From positions 1-34,221 of the forward strand of contig CAKQKT010000009.1 of NCBI GenBank assembly GCA_934249275.1: a DNA stretch of 34,221 nucleotides, in the 5' to 3' direction. The position numbers were made by a program, and so were the translations under genes. The DNA is from an uncultured Sutterella sp. (GTDB lineage: Bacteria > Pseudomonadota > Gammaproteobacteria > Burkholderiales > Burkholderiaceae_F). Below, piece by piece: positions 1 to 7,914 of the stretch. Below the pieces are notes generated by a model. That model saw only the letters and a list, made by a program, of their open reading frames with translations, was not told where the DNA came from and did not search any database. The number at the start of each line of letters is the position of its first letter. Position 1 is the first letter of the stretch.

Positions 1-89
1 TCAGTTTGAAGAACGCAAGAGATCAAACCCTTACTTTTGGGGCGATTCTTAGTTCAGACAATTGGGAATCCTTTAGTTGAAACAGGGTG

Positions 90-2234
90 CTAACGGTTGT
101 TTTCAACGGCATCAAGCACAATGCCGGGGGTCAGAAGTTCGGGGAGAACCTGAACAGTGCCGTCGGGCCTGTAGAGCAGGTACAGGGGTACGCCGGAACG
201 ACCAAAACGCGCAAGAATGTCCGTGATCGCAGGATCACGGTTTGTCCAGTCTCCGACGAGGAGCATGAAATTCTTGTCACGGAAGGCGGTCTGCACATCG
301 TCTCGATCAAGGGCGGCTATTTTGTTGGCCTGGCAGGTGACACACCAGGCGGCCGTAAAGTCGACGAAGACTGGATGTCCTTCGGCGAGTGCAGCCTTAA
401 CGGCTGTTTCGGACCAAGGCTGCCAGGCGCCTCGGCCGCGAGATGCTGCTCGGTCAAATTCGCCAGTAGCAATGGCTGCGATTGCAGCGGCGGCCAGAAA
501 GGCGGTCACTCCCATCAGAATGCGGTTGCGTCCGCGTCCCCACTGTTCACGTCCCAAGAGCCATAGTGCAATGGCCGCGGAACTGCAGCCGGCCAGCATC
601 AGGAGCATGCCGTTGAGGTTGACTTGTTTGGATAAGACCCAACCGAGCCAGATGACGGCAAGCGCCATCGGAATTGCCATGACCTTGCGGAAGATGTCCA
701 TCCAAGCGCCGGGTTTGGGAAGCATTCGAGACCAACCGGGGAAAATGCAGAGCAGAAGCCACGGAAGCGCCATGCCGAGCCCGAGAGCCAGGAAGACTGC
801 AATTGCTTCAATGGCGGGTTGTGTTACGGCGTAGCCCAAGGCTGCTCCCATGAAGGGGGCGGTGCACGGACTGGCGACGATCACGGCGAGAATGCCTGTG
901 AAGAATGAGCTGGCAGTGCCTGTTTTTGGCGCACTGCGTGCAACGCGAGAATCGGCGAGATGGCTGGCCGCTGTGAATTCGAAGATGCCGAGCAGGTTGA
1001 TTGTGATGGCGACGAAAAGCACGAGCAACAGAGAGACGACCCAAGGACTCTGAAGCTGGAAGCCCCAGCCGAGCGCCATTCCCACTCCTCTGAGAGTAAG
1101 AAGTGCGCCGGACAGTGCGCACATCGTGACGAGAACGCCGCCAGTGAAGGCAATGCCGTGTGGCAAAAGCTTTTCGCCTTTGCGGAAGCCCTCAATAAGC
1201 TGCAGGATCTTGAGCGAGAGAATCGGGAAGACGCAGGGCATCAGGTTGAGAATTAGGCCGCCAAGGAATGCAAAGAAGATCGCAGTCACGGTCGTTACCG
1301 ATGCGGAGGAATCGGTGACGGGAAGCGCGCCCGAGAAGGCAGCGGGTTTGGGAACGGTTCCTTTTTCCAAAGGAAACGATGTTTCGATTGCCCAGCCTCC
1401 TGCGGAGGGGCCGCCGTCGCCGACAAATACACCCGAGAGCGTATTGCGGGGATTTTGAAGGAAGTCGGAGTCAAGCGTAAGAAGGAGCGAGGTGCTTCCA
1501 TCTTCTTCGGTTTGGTGGCGCGGTTCCTCGGAAAGCTTCAGAACGCGCTCGTCGAGCGGATAAAAGGAGAGATCCTTTTCGACGTGCACTTCAGAGGCCG
1601 GGATGGTTACTTTGAGACGGTCCTCTTCGTAGACGGCACGAATGCTGCTGAGATCAGTCACCTCGGGCACATCGACAATGGCGTTCGAGACGAGGTCGGC
1701 GGAGTCAGAGGGTCTGGGGGCGACTTCGTAAGGCAGGGTGATTGATGCCGTTCCTTCGCCCGGAATGCAGACATCCTTGCAGGCCAGATACGAGACATGG
1801 ATGCTGATATGGGCGGAACGCCCTTCGGGAAAGCGTGGCACTTCGGCTTCAAAAGGGAAGACGGCCGTGCCGCCGTAAGAAAAGCTGACAATTCCCTTGT
1901 CGTTATGACGTTCGGGGAGTGGAAAGCGAGGATCGGAAAGGCGAATATCCTTCGGAGCTGTGAAGCTGAACTGTGTGGTGAGTCCGGCGTCGCCAGGCAT
2001 GCGCCAGTATGTGTGCCAGCCCGGCGCATGTTCGAGCACCACGGCGAGAAGATTTTCCGCCTGAGGGGTGAGTCCCTTGTTTTGAGCGACAAGCCGCACG
2101 GTGACGCTCGGCTCGGACGCGGGCTGTGCCGAGCGATCGAGCGTCGAGAGAAAATCACGGGCCCCGGAGGCCCAAGAGGAGGCCGCAGCGGCGCAAAGTG
2201 CGGCTGCGGCAAGCCAGGTCTTGACGGAACCCAT
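90..2234 (-). CDS. dsbD: DsbD/ScsB-family thiol:disulfide reductase
   Basis: This 714-residue inner-membrane protein should carry electrons from cytoplasmic thioredoxin to periplasmic thiol proteins. A signal peptide (about residues 1-23) leads into a periplasmic N-terminal domain with the motif CKDVC (C152, C156). Next comes a CcdA-like membrane core with C334 in a MPCVFP motif and C457 in ASPCTAP, and then a C-terminal thioredoxin-like domain with WCVTC (C631, C634). These three cysteine pairs are the classical DsbD relay. The C-x3-C alpha-domain motif and the FTAAWCVTCQ signature look closer to ScsB-type proteins than to E. coli DsbD, so the periplasmic partner may differ. An upstream in-frame TTG/ATG extension exists, but the ATG at 2234 is preceded by AAGGAAG and begins the signal peptide, so I chose it. 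It lies 25 bp after hemL and is probably co-transcribed. No terminator is visible downstream within the window. Confidence 0.9.
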   Translation of the reverse strand: MGSVKTWLAAAALCAAAASSWASGARDFLSTLDRSAQPASEPSVTVRLVAQNKGLTPQAENLLAVVLEHAPGWHTYWRMPGDAGLTTQFSFTAPKDIRLSDPRFPLPERHNDKGIVSFSYGGTAVFPFEAEVPRFPEGRSAHISIHVSYLACKDVCIPGEGTASITLPYEVAPRPSDSADLVSNAIVDVPEVTDLSSIRAVYEEDRLKVTIPASEVHVEKDLSFYPLDERVLKLSEEPRHQTEEDGSTSLLLTLDSDFLQNPRNTLSGVFVGDGGPSAGGWAIETSFPLEKGTVPKPAAFSGALPVTDSSASVTTVTAIFFAFLGGLILNLMPCVFPILSLKILQLIEGFRKGEKLLPHGIAFTGGVLVTMCALSGALLTLRGVGMALGWGFQLQSPWVVSLLLVLFVAITINLLGIFEFTAASHLADSRVARSAPKTGTASSFFTGILAVIVASPCTAPFMGAALGYAVTQPAIEAIAVFLALGLGMALPWLLLCIFPGWSRMLPKPGAWMDIFRKVMAIPMALAVIWLGWVLSKQVNLNGMLLMLAGCSSAAIALWLLGREQWGRGRNRILMGVTAFLAAAAIAAIATGEFDRAASRGRGAWQPWSETAVKAALAEGHPVFVDFTAAWCVTCQANKIAALDRDDVQTAFRDKNFMLLVGDWTNRDPAITDILARFGRSGVPLYLLYRPDGTVQVLPELLTPGIVLDAVENNR

Positions 2235-2259
2235 GGTCTTCCTTTTTGCTATGCCTTTG

Positions 2260-3543
2260 TTAGGCGGCAATTTCAGCAAACGTTTCGCGGGCGGCGGCGA
2301 TGGTCGCATCAATGACTTCGTCGGTGTGCATGATCGAAACGAAGCCGGCTTCGAAGACGGACGGAGCAAAATAGACGCCGCGTTCAAGCATGCCGTGGAA
2401 GAAACGGTTGAACGTTTCAGTGTCGGACTTCATCACGTCGGCAAAGCCGTGCGGGATGGACGGCAGGAAGTAAAGGCCGAACATGCCGCCGACGCTGTCG
2501 GCGCAGAAGGTGATGCCGTTTTCCTGAGCGGCGGACGTGAGCCCCTTGACGAGGCGGTCGGCAGCGTGCGAGAGCTTGTCCTGAAAGCCGGGAGCCTGAA
2601 TGCCCTTGAGGGTGGCGAGACCGCAGGCGACGGCAACGGGATTGCCGGAGAGCGTGCCGGCCTGATAAACAGGACCCAGCGGTGCGATCTGCTGCATGAT
2701 TTCACGACGGCCGCCGAAGGCTGCGACGGGCATGCCGCCGCCAATCACCTTGCCGAGCATCGTGAGGTCGGGTTCGATGCCGTAGAAGGCCTGAGCGCCG
2801 CCCTGAGCTACACGGAATCCCGTCATCACTTCGTCGACGATGAGGACGGCGCCGTACTTGGTGCAGAGCTCTCGCATCGTGCGAAGGAATTCGATATTGC
2901 CGCGAACCATGTTCATGTTGCCGGCCACGGCTTCAACAATTACGCAGGCGATGTCGTCGCCCCACTGAGCGAAGGCGTCTTCAAGCTGCTGCGGGTTGTT
3001 GTACTCGAGAACGAGCGTGTGTTCCGTCACGGAGGCCGGAACGCCGGCGGAGGACGGATTGCCGAAGGTAAGCATGCCCGAGCCGGCCTTGACGAGAAGC
3101 GAGTCGGAGTGGCCGTGGTAGCAGCCCTCGAACTTGATGATCTTGTTGCGCCCCGTATAGCCGCGGGCGAGTCGAATGGCAGACATGCCGGCTTCCGTGC
3201 CGGAGCTGACGAGACGAACCTGATCCATGGACGGCACGAGCTTGCGGACTTCTTCGGCGATGAGCGTTTCGCCCTGCGTGACGGCGCCGAAGGAAAGTCC
3301 CTTGGAAACGGCTTCGTCGACGGCGGCGATGACTTCATCATTGTTGTGGCCGAGAATCATCGGCCCCCAGGAGAGAATGTAGTCAATGAACTGCTTGCCG
3401 GTCGCGTCCCACATGTAGGGACCCTTGGCGTGATCAATGAAGCGCGGGGAACCGCCGACGGAGCGGAAGGCACGCACGGGAGAATTCACCCCGCCCGGAA
3501 TAGAGATCTGCGCACGCTGGAAGAGTTCGTCATTGAGGTCCAT
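2260..3543 (-). CDS. hemL: Glutamate-1-semialdehyde 2,1-aminomutase
   Basis: This 427-residue PLP enzyme converts glutamate-1-semialdehyde to 5-aminolevulinate, the last step of the C5 route to tetrapyrroles, in the cytoplasm. The PLP-binding lysine is K265 in [11 protein letters not shown], and the phosphate-binding segment [12 protein letters not shown] and the motif KFEGCYHGH are present. The length equals the usual family size. One small oddity is glycine at residue 119, where most homologues that I recall have threonine in SGTEATMSA. The ATG at 3543 has AGGAG eight bases upstream (3552-3556). The gene is first in a two-gene minus-strand unit with the disulfide reductase. Haem supply and cytochrome/thiol maturation are loosely related, but the pairing may be only positional. 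Confidence 0.96.
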   Translation of the reverse strand: MDLNDELFQRAQISIPGGVNSPVRAFRSVGGSPRFIDHAKGPYMWDATGKQFIDYILSWGPMILGHNNDEVIAAVDEAVSKGLSFGAVTQGETLIAEEVRKLVPSMDQVRLVSSGTEAGMSAIRLARGYTGRNKIIKFEGCYHGHSDSLLVKAGSGMLTFGNPSSAGVPASVTEHTLVLEYNNPQQLEDAFAQWGDDIACVIVEAVAGNMNMVRGNIEFLRTMRELCTKYGAVLIVDEVMTGFRVAQGGAQAFYGIEPDLTMLGKVIGGGMPVAAFGGRREIMQQIAPLGPVYQAGTLSGNPVAVACGLATLKGIQAPGFQDKLSHAADRLVKGLTSAAQENGITFCADSVGGMFGLYFLPSIPHGFADVMKSDTETFNRFFHGMLERGVYFAPSVFEAGFVSIMHTDEVIDATIAAARETFAEIAA

Positions 3544-3623
3544 TTGTTCAACTCCTGAAAGCCTGAAACATGTCCTCGACGGCCTTTCTTGGGGCGGCCG
3601 ATGAGGATGAAAACTGAAAAAAA

Positions 3624-3646
3624 GGCGGCCTTCGAAGCAGGCCGCC
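3624..3646 (-). terminator. Intrinsic terminator after the pagP fusion
   Basis: On the minus strand a hairpin with arms GGCGGCC and GGCCGCC (outer bounds 3624-3646) is followed by seven T residues (complement of 3617-3623). It sits directly downstream of the stop of the PagP fusion gene and upstream of hemL, so it should insulate hemL from pagP transcription. Confidence 0.85.
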
Positions 3647-3731
3647 CGAAAATCTTTAAATTGTACCGAAACAGTCTGAACGCACCGTTAACGAATGTTC
3701 CGAAAACGTTGCGGGCTGAGACTGCGGAGGG

Positions 3732-4886
3732 TTAGAACGCCATGCCCAGCGAGAGAGTGAAGTCGGTCGACATGGGCTTGAGCACGTAGTTGTCTTCGCG
3801 GCCTTCAACCGTGCCCTTGTAGCGGGCGAATGACGTGAACATTTCTGCATTGAGGAAGATGTTCTTGGTAAGCGCGTAAGTTGTACCGAGCGAGGTGACG
3901 AGATGGAGGCTGTCGTCCTTGCCGGCGGGTCCCTTCATCTTGGAATAACCCAGGCCGCCGCCGCCATAGAGCCGCAGACTGTCGAGAGCGTCGATGTTGT
4001 ACTGAAGCTGAACTGCCCAGGTCTGGAATCGATAGGAGCGGCTCGTGTCCGTACCGGCCGTCTTGATGTCGTGCTCGGAGCGGCGGTAGGAAATATCGGT
4101 CGCCCAGTTGCGTCCCGAGTAATGGCGCATGCCGACATGCCAGGAGCTGTCGTTCTTGACGGTGCTCGGTGAATACTCCTCGCCGTTGTCCATGTATTCC
4201 CAGCCCAGGCCGCCGTAAATATAGTTGCGGTCGCTGCTCCAGGCGCTCGTCGCGGGCAGCGGCAGGTCTCGACGCTTGGCGTCGTCGATCGTGATCGTGG
4301 AATAGAAGAAGAATACGTTTGTAACCGGAATGTACACGCCGTAGAAGGAGACGTCGTCCGTGCCCACCTTGGCCACAGGCAGCGGCATCGGGAAGGGGAT
4401 CCACATGTAGTCGCCGCGAGCGGAGATGGAGGCAAGGTAGCCGGCGCCGACATGAAGTCCCGTGCCGGCGATCGGCCAGCGGGCGACCCACTGGTAGCCT
4501 GCGACCGGTTCGGGGCGGTAGTTGGAGTCAACAAAGGTCACGAGGAATAGAGTGCGTTCGTTACCGCGCTCGTCGATGACTTGACGACCAAGCCCCATGC
4601 CGAAGGGATAGCCGTTTTCCTCGGCGCGGTTGTCCCAGCACCAGCTGGGGTGGTTCGTGTAGGTCGGAACAATCCAGACGTTGCTGCCGTTCTTCATGAT
4701 GGCCTGAGAGCCGCGGACGGTGTCCTGCCAGAAGGAACCAAAATCGCCGGGGCGTTCGGCGGAGGAAGATACGTAGCCGGCCGGCGTTGTGTCAATTATG
4801 GCTTCGAGAAAACCGGCGTGAGCCTGGCCGGCGGCGAAGACTGCGACTGCCGATGCCGCGGCAAGCGGTTTCATTTTGATATTCAT
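3732..4886 (-). CDS. pagP: PagP lipid A acyltransferase fused to a second outer-membrane beta-barrel
   Basis: This 384-residue protein has a signal peptide ending in QAHA (cleavage after A24). Residues 50-200 match PagP, the outer-membrane enzyme that moves an acyl chain from phospholipid to lipid A. They comprise an amphipathic helix (about 52-66), VPTYTNHPSW with H79, FVDSNYRPEP with D120-S121, the segment VAGYQW, and a close match over YMWIPFPMPLPVAKVG and YGVYIPVTN. H79, D120 and S121 correspond to the E. coli catalytic triad H33, D76 and S77. A linker (201-219) joins this to a second region (220-384) with eight alternating amphipathic strands, ending in phenylalanine as BAM substrates do. 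That region resembles OmpA/OmpX-size barrels. PagP alone is about 160-190 residues, so this is roughly double length. The ATG at 4886 was chosen because it begins the signal peptide; it has no clear Shine-Dalgarno. The gene diverges from rnpB. PagP identity is confident; the second barrel is inferred from pattern. Confidence 0.85.
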   Translation of the reverse strand: MNIKMKPLAAASAVAVFAAGQAHAGFLEAIIDTTPAGYVSSSAERPGDFGSFWQDTVRGSQAIMKNGSNVWIVPTYTNHPSWCWDNRAEENGYPFGMGLGRQVIDERGNERTLFLVTFVDSNYRPEPVAGYQWVARWPIAGTGLHVGAGYLASISARGDYMWIPFPMPLPVAKVGTDDVSFYGVYIPVTNVFFFYSTITIDDAKRRDLPLPATSAWSSDRNYIYGGLGWEYMDNGEEYSPSTVKNDSSWHVGMRHYSGRNWATDISYRRSEHDIKTAGTDTSRSYRFQTWAVQLQYNIDALDSLRLYGGGGLGYSKMKGPAGKDDSLHLVTSLGTTYALTKNIFLNAEMFTSFARYKGTVEGREDNYVLKPMSTDFTLSLGMAF

Positions 4887-4902
4887 GGCTTTGTAGGTGC
4901 CG

Positions 4903-4917
4903 CCGGCAGCGAGCCGG
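4903..4917 (-). promoter_or_regulatory. Small hairpin in the pagP leader
   Basis: A perfect 5-bp GC stem (CCGGC/GCCGG, 5-nt loop) lies 17-31 nt upstream of the pagP ATG, where no ribosome-binding site can be recognised. It may influence translation or be chance in GC-rich DNA. No convincing minus-strand promoter was found; TTGACG (complement of 4999-5004) is the best -35 candidate but lacks a good -10. Confidence 0.25.
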
Positions 4918-5031
4918 GCAGCTTTAATTGTGTGCTTTGTTTGGGGGATTGGCGAGGATCGCAAAACTCGTCATTGTCTCACATGGAATGAGGGGCGGCG
5001 TCAAAAGCAGGCGGAAAACTCGAGAAATGGG

Positions 5032-5060
5032 TTGAAAAATCACGTCAAAGCGGGTAGAGT
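5032..5060 (+). promoter_or_regulatory. Sigma70-type promoter of rnpB
   Basis: The -35 element TTGAAA (5032-5037) and the -10 element TAGAGT (5055-5060) are separated by exactly 17 bp. The predicted transcription start near 5067 lies about 10 nt before the expected mature 5' end of RNase P RNA, which fits a short processed leader. Confidence 0.75.
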
Positions 5061-5075
5061 GCCTCCCCTGACTGC

Positions 5076-5383
5076 GAAACTTTTCCAGACGATCGTCGGC
5101 GGAGCAATCCGCGGGAGGAAAGTCCGGACTCCGCAGGGCACCGTAGCAGCTAACGGCTGTCCGCCGCGAGGCGAGGATTAGAGCAACAGAGACGAGCCGG
5201 CGTTAGGGTCGGTTGAAACGGGCAATCTCTACGGGGAGCAACATCAAATAGGCAGCCGATGGTTCGGCCCGGACCGGCTGCGGGTAGATGGCTTGAGGCG
5301 CCGCGCGAGCGTCGTCCTAGACGAATGATCGTCACTGCGTTTTCGGACGCGGAACATAATCCGGCTTATCGGGGGAGTTTCCG
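5076..5383 (+). ncRNA. rnpB: RNase P RNA (M1 RNA, bacterial type A)
   Basis: This is the catalytic RNA of RNase P, which removes 5' leaders from tRNA precursors. The conserved core GAGGAAAGTCCGGACTCC is present, followed by an ACAGAGA segment, GGTTGAAACGGG, TAGACGAATGATCGTC and ACATAATCCGGCTTAT, in the usual order and spacing. The ends were set by helix P1: 5076-5086 pairs with 5371-5381 over 11 bp including G-T wobbles. The length of about 308 nt is typical for a betaproteobacterial type A RNA. It has its own promoter and a strong terminator. The ends may be off by a few bases. Confidence 0.96.
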
Positions 5384-5400
5384 GTCATCCAATAGCAAAA

Positions 5401-5434
5401 GAGGGGTTCGGCGCAAGCCGAACCCCTCTTTAAT
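5401..5434. terminator. Bidirectional terminator between rnpB and the acyl-CoA synthetase gene
   Basis: A perfect 12-bp stem (5401-5412 with 5417-5428) is capped by a GCAA tetraloop. It is followed on the plus strand by TTTAATTTTTT and on the minus strand by TTTT (complement of 5397-5400). It therefore serves rnpB from the left and the converging synthetase gene from the right. Confidence 0.92.
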
Positions 5435-5461
5435 TTTTTACTTGTGCGTAGATCGATAGGA

Positions 5462-7591
5462 TCAGCAGATGGCAGCTTCGGCCTCAGCGCGGCGCACCTT
5501 GATGCGGCCGTCAACTGCGATCGGTTCCCCTGTCTTTTCCGAGATCATGAGCGGATTGATGTCGAGCTCATCGATGAAGGGGAGGTCTGCCACGAGCTGG
5601 GAGAGACGAAGAAGTGTTTCTTCAACCTTCGAAATGTCGGCCGGCATTGTGCCGCGAGCGCCCTGAAGAAGCTTGTAGGCTTTGACGGCACGAACCATGT
5701 CGTGTGCATCGGCGTCCGTGATCGGAGCAATGCGGAAGGAGACGTCCTTCATGACTTCGACAAACACGCCGCCGAGGCCGAACATCAGCATGGGACCGTA
5801 CTGAGGGTCGGTGGCGATGCCGCAGACCATTTCTCGGGAGCCTCGAACCATTTCCTGAATGATGACGCCTTCGAGGCCGTTCAAAAGACCGCGGGCGTCA
5901 AGCTTTGCAACGAGGTCGCGATATTCGGTGCGGAGCGCTTCGGCTGAGCCGATATTGACGCGTACGCCGCCAACATCGGTCTTGTGAGACGTGGTTTTGG
6001 AAGTCATCTTCATGACAACGGGATAGCCGATGCGATCGGCGACGGCCACGGCTTCGTCTTCGCTTTCGGCAAAGCCGGAACGGCAGACGCGGACGCCGTA
6101 GGCGTCGAGAACGTCAATGCTTTCGCGCGTCGTAAGCTGTTCGCGGCCGTCAGCAAGTGCGGTGCGGATGATTTCATGGGCGCGTTCGGCGTCAATCGGG
6201 AAGTTGGGGAGACGTCCTTCGGGACGTTCAATCCAAAGACGCTGCTCGTTAAGGCGAGCCAGCCCTTCGACAGCTTCTTCAACGTACATGAAGAAGGGAA
6301 CATTGACATCTGCGGCGGAGAAGGCCGTGAAGAACTCGCTCTTCGTCATGAAGACGCCGACGACGGGTTTTTCTGGATGCTGAGCCTTGATGTCCATGAT
6401 TGCATTGGCGACATCCGTGTCCTTGAGACCAAGGAAGGGCAAATAGATCGTGATGACCATGTCGACGTTCGGATCGGCAAGCACGGTTTCGAGCGTTTGG
6501 CGGTAGTGCTCGATAGGGGCGGAGGCAATCATGTCCACAGGATTTTTGACGGAAGCTGCAGCTGGCAGGAAGCTGCGGAGCTTTGCCTTGGTTTCCTCCG
6601 TCAGTTCGGCCATCTTCATGCCCTTTTCACAAATTGCGTCGGTTCCCATGATGCCCGGACCGCCGGAATTCGTAACGATGGCGACACGGTCACCCTTGGG
6701 AATGGGACAGTTGGCAAAGACTTTGGCAGTCGCAAAAAGGTTCTTGAGGGAAAATTCGCGAATAACGCCGGATTGGCGAAGAAGTGCGTCGGCGGCGAGG
6801 TCGGCTCCCGCCAGACTGCCGGTATGTGACGAGGCAGCGGAGGCGCCTGCGGCCGAGCGGCCGGCCTTCAGGGCGAGCACGGGCTTCTTTTTGGAGAGGC
6901 GCGAGGCAATGCGTCGGAAGTTGGACGGGTTATGGATGGATTCCATGTAGAGGAGGATCTGCTTGACGTCCTCGTCGTTTTCCCAGTATTCGAGTGCTGT
7001 CTCTGCGTTTACGTCGGCCTGGTTGCCGATCGAGATGAATTGTGCAAAGCCGAGGTTGAGATCGCGAAGAATGTTGAGAATGCCGCCGCCAAGAGCACCC
7101 GACTGCGAGACGAAGCCGATGTTTCCGCGTTCGGGAAGTGCTTCGGCAAAGCATGCGTCCATGCGCACGTCGGGGTGGGTGTTGACGACGCCGAGACAGT
7201 TGGGCCCGACGCAGCGCATGCCGTACTTGCGCACGCGCTCAAGGAGTTCGGCTTCGAGTTCGGCGCCGTCGGCTCCGGTTTCCTTAAAGCCGGCGGAGAT
7301 GATGCAAAGGCCCTTGATGCCCTTCTCGTGGCATTGATCGATGGTCTGAAGCACGAAGCGTGCGTTCACGATGACGACGGCGAGATCCACGTCTCCCGGA
7401 ATATCAAGCACCGTTGGGTGAACGGGCAATCCTTCGATGACGCCGCCTTTGGGGTTGACCGGATAGATCGGGCCGGCATAACCGTATTCACGCAGGCGCT
7501 TCATGATGTCCGAGCCGATGGTGTGCTGCTTGGTAGAGGCGCCGACGACCGCGATCGAGCGGGGCTTCATGATCTTGTCAAGGATGTTCAT
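5462..7591 (-). CDS. ADP-forming acetate/acyl-CoA ligase (alpha-beta fusion)
   Basis: This 709-residue cytoplasmic enzyme of the NDP-forming acyl-CoA synthetase superfamily is expected to interconvert acyl-CoA, ADP and phosphate with free acid, CoA and ATP. An N-terminal CoA-binding Rossmann domain (about 8-135, with VVGAST and VGPNCLG) is followed by succinyl-CoA-ligase-like domains (about 150-460) carrying the phospho-histidine motif SSHTGS (H256). The C-terminal ATP-grasp region (about 490-705) contains SHKTDVGGV and ELDINPL. No C-terminal GNAT domain is present, so it is not the Pat-type protein acetyltransferase that shares this architecture. The ATG at 7591 lacks a strong Shine-Dalgarno. 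It is transcribed alone, converges on rnpB and shares its terminator. In a gut-type anaerobe this enzyme could harvest ATP from acetyl-CoA, but the true acyl substrate cannot be read from sequence. Confidence 0.88.
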   Translation of the reverse strand: MNILDKIMKPRSIAVVGASTKQHTIGSDIMKRLREYGYAGPIYPVNPKGGVIEGLPVHPTVLDIPGDVDLAVVIVNARFVLQTIDQCHEKGIKGLCIISAGFKETGADGAELEAELLERVRKYGMRCVGPNCLGVVNTHPDVRMDACFAEALPERGNIGFVSQSGALGGGILNILRDLNLGFAQFISIGNQADVNAETALEYWENDEDVKQILLYMESIHNPSNFRRIASRLSKKKPVLALKAGRSAAGASAASSHTGSLAGADLAADALLRQSGVIREFSLKNLFATAKVFANCPIPKGDRVAIVTNSGGPGIMGTDAICEKGMKMAELTEETKAKLRSFLPAAASVKNPVDMIASAPIEHYRQTLETVLADPNVDMVITIYLPFLGLKDTDVANAIMDIKAQHPEKPVVGVFMTKSEFFTAFSAADVNVPFFMYVEEAVEGLARLNEQRLWIERPEGRLPNFPIDAERAHEIIRTALADGREQLTTRESIDVLDAYGVRVCRSGFAESEDEAVAVADRIGYPVVMKMTSKTTSHKTDVGGVRVNIGSAEALRTEYRDLVAKLDARGLLNGLEGVIIQEMVRGSREMVCGIATDPQYGPMLMFGLGGVFVEVMKDVSFRIAPITDADAHDMVRAVKAYKLLQGARGTMPADISKVEETLLRLSQLVADLPFIDELDINPLMISEKTGEPIAVDGRIKVRRAEAEAAIC

Positions 7592-7795
7592 AGGTGTCAG
7601 ATCGATGGATGGAATCGAAGGATGGATTCGAGACGGACTTCGGCGAAAAAATAAGCACGCGAATCAGGTTGTGCGGCGATTCTCCGGAGCCAATTTGTCA
7701 AGCCTATCACATGATGGGCGGCTAGCCATGCAGGCTAAGGCGAATTCTCTATCCCGCAGGTATGTTGTTGAGGTCGAAAAAAGATGTTGCCTGCC
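7592..7795. other. Divergent intergenic region between the acyl-CoA ligase and mraZ
   Basis: No gene is seen here. It holds a near-perfect short direct repeat (GGATGGAATCGA at 7607-7618 and GGATGGATTCGA at 7620-7631) just upstream of the ligase start. On the minus strand there is a perfect -35 hexamer TTGACA (complement of 7696-7701) next to the palindrome CTCCGGAG (7682-7689), but no -10 at normal spacing. The ligase promoter is therefore unresolved. Confidence 0.4.
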
Positions 7796-7824
7796 TTGAC
7801 CGTCGGACGCCTTGACGCTAAAGT
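7796..7824 (+). promoter_or_regulatory. Promoter of the dcw cluster (PmraZ)
   Basis: TTGACC (7796-7801) and TAAAGT (7819-7824) are separated by 17 bp. The predicted start near 7831 is immediately followed by the MraZ boxes and lies about 84 nt before the mraZ GTG. It is the only strong promoter I see upstream of the 15-gene cluster. Confidence 0.75.
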
Positions 7825-7837
7825 GAGACTGCAGAAG

Positions 7838-7852
7838 TGGGAAAAAGTGGGG
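7838..7852 (+). promoter_or_regulatory. MraZ-box operator
   Basis: TGGGA (7838-7842) and TGGGG (7848-7852) are repeated with a 5-nt spacer, so the period is exactly 10 bp. This is the known MraZ recognition pattern (TGGGN repeats with N5 spacers). They sit just downstream of the predicted transcription start, as expected for autorepression. A third box is at best degenerate. Confidence 0.75.
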
Positions 7853-7914
7853 AGGTCTGTCGACGGTCTCCGGTTCGCGCGATAACGGAACGGTTGGTTA
7901 CGGGAGGGACGAAG

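Noticed and set aside
1..89. Partial gene or terminator at the left window edge
   Set aside because: No coding pattern, hairpin with T-run or known signal could be recognised in these 89 bases.
2101..3558. A 485-codon plus-strand frame opposite hemL
   Set aside because: HemL is clear on the minus strand; the opposite frame is a codon-bias shadow without a ribosome site or known motifs.
7682..7701. Regulated promoter for the acyl-CoA ligase built from TTGACA and the palindrome CTCCGGAG
   Set aside because: The -35 is perfect, but no -10-like hexamer occurs at 16-20 bp, so a promoter cannot be supported.
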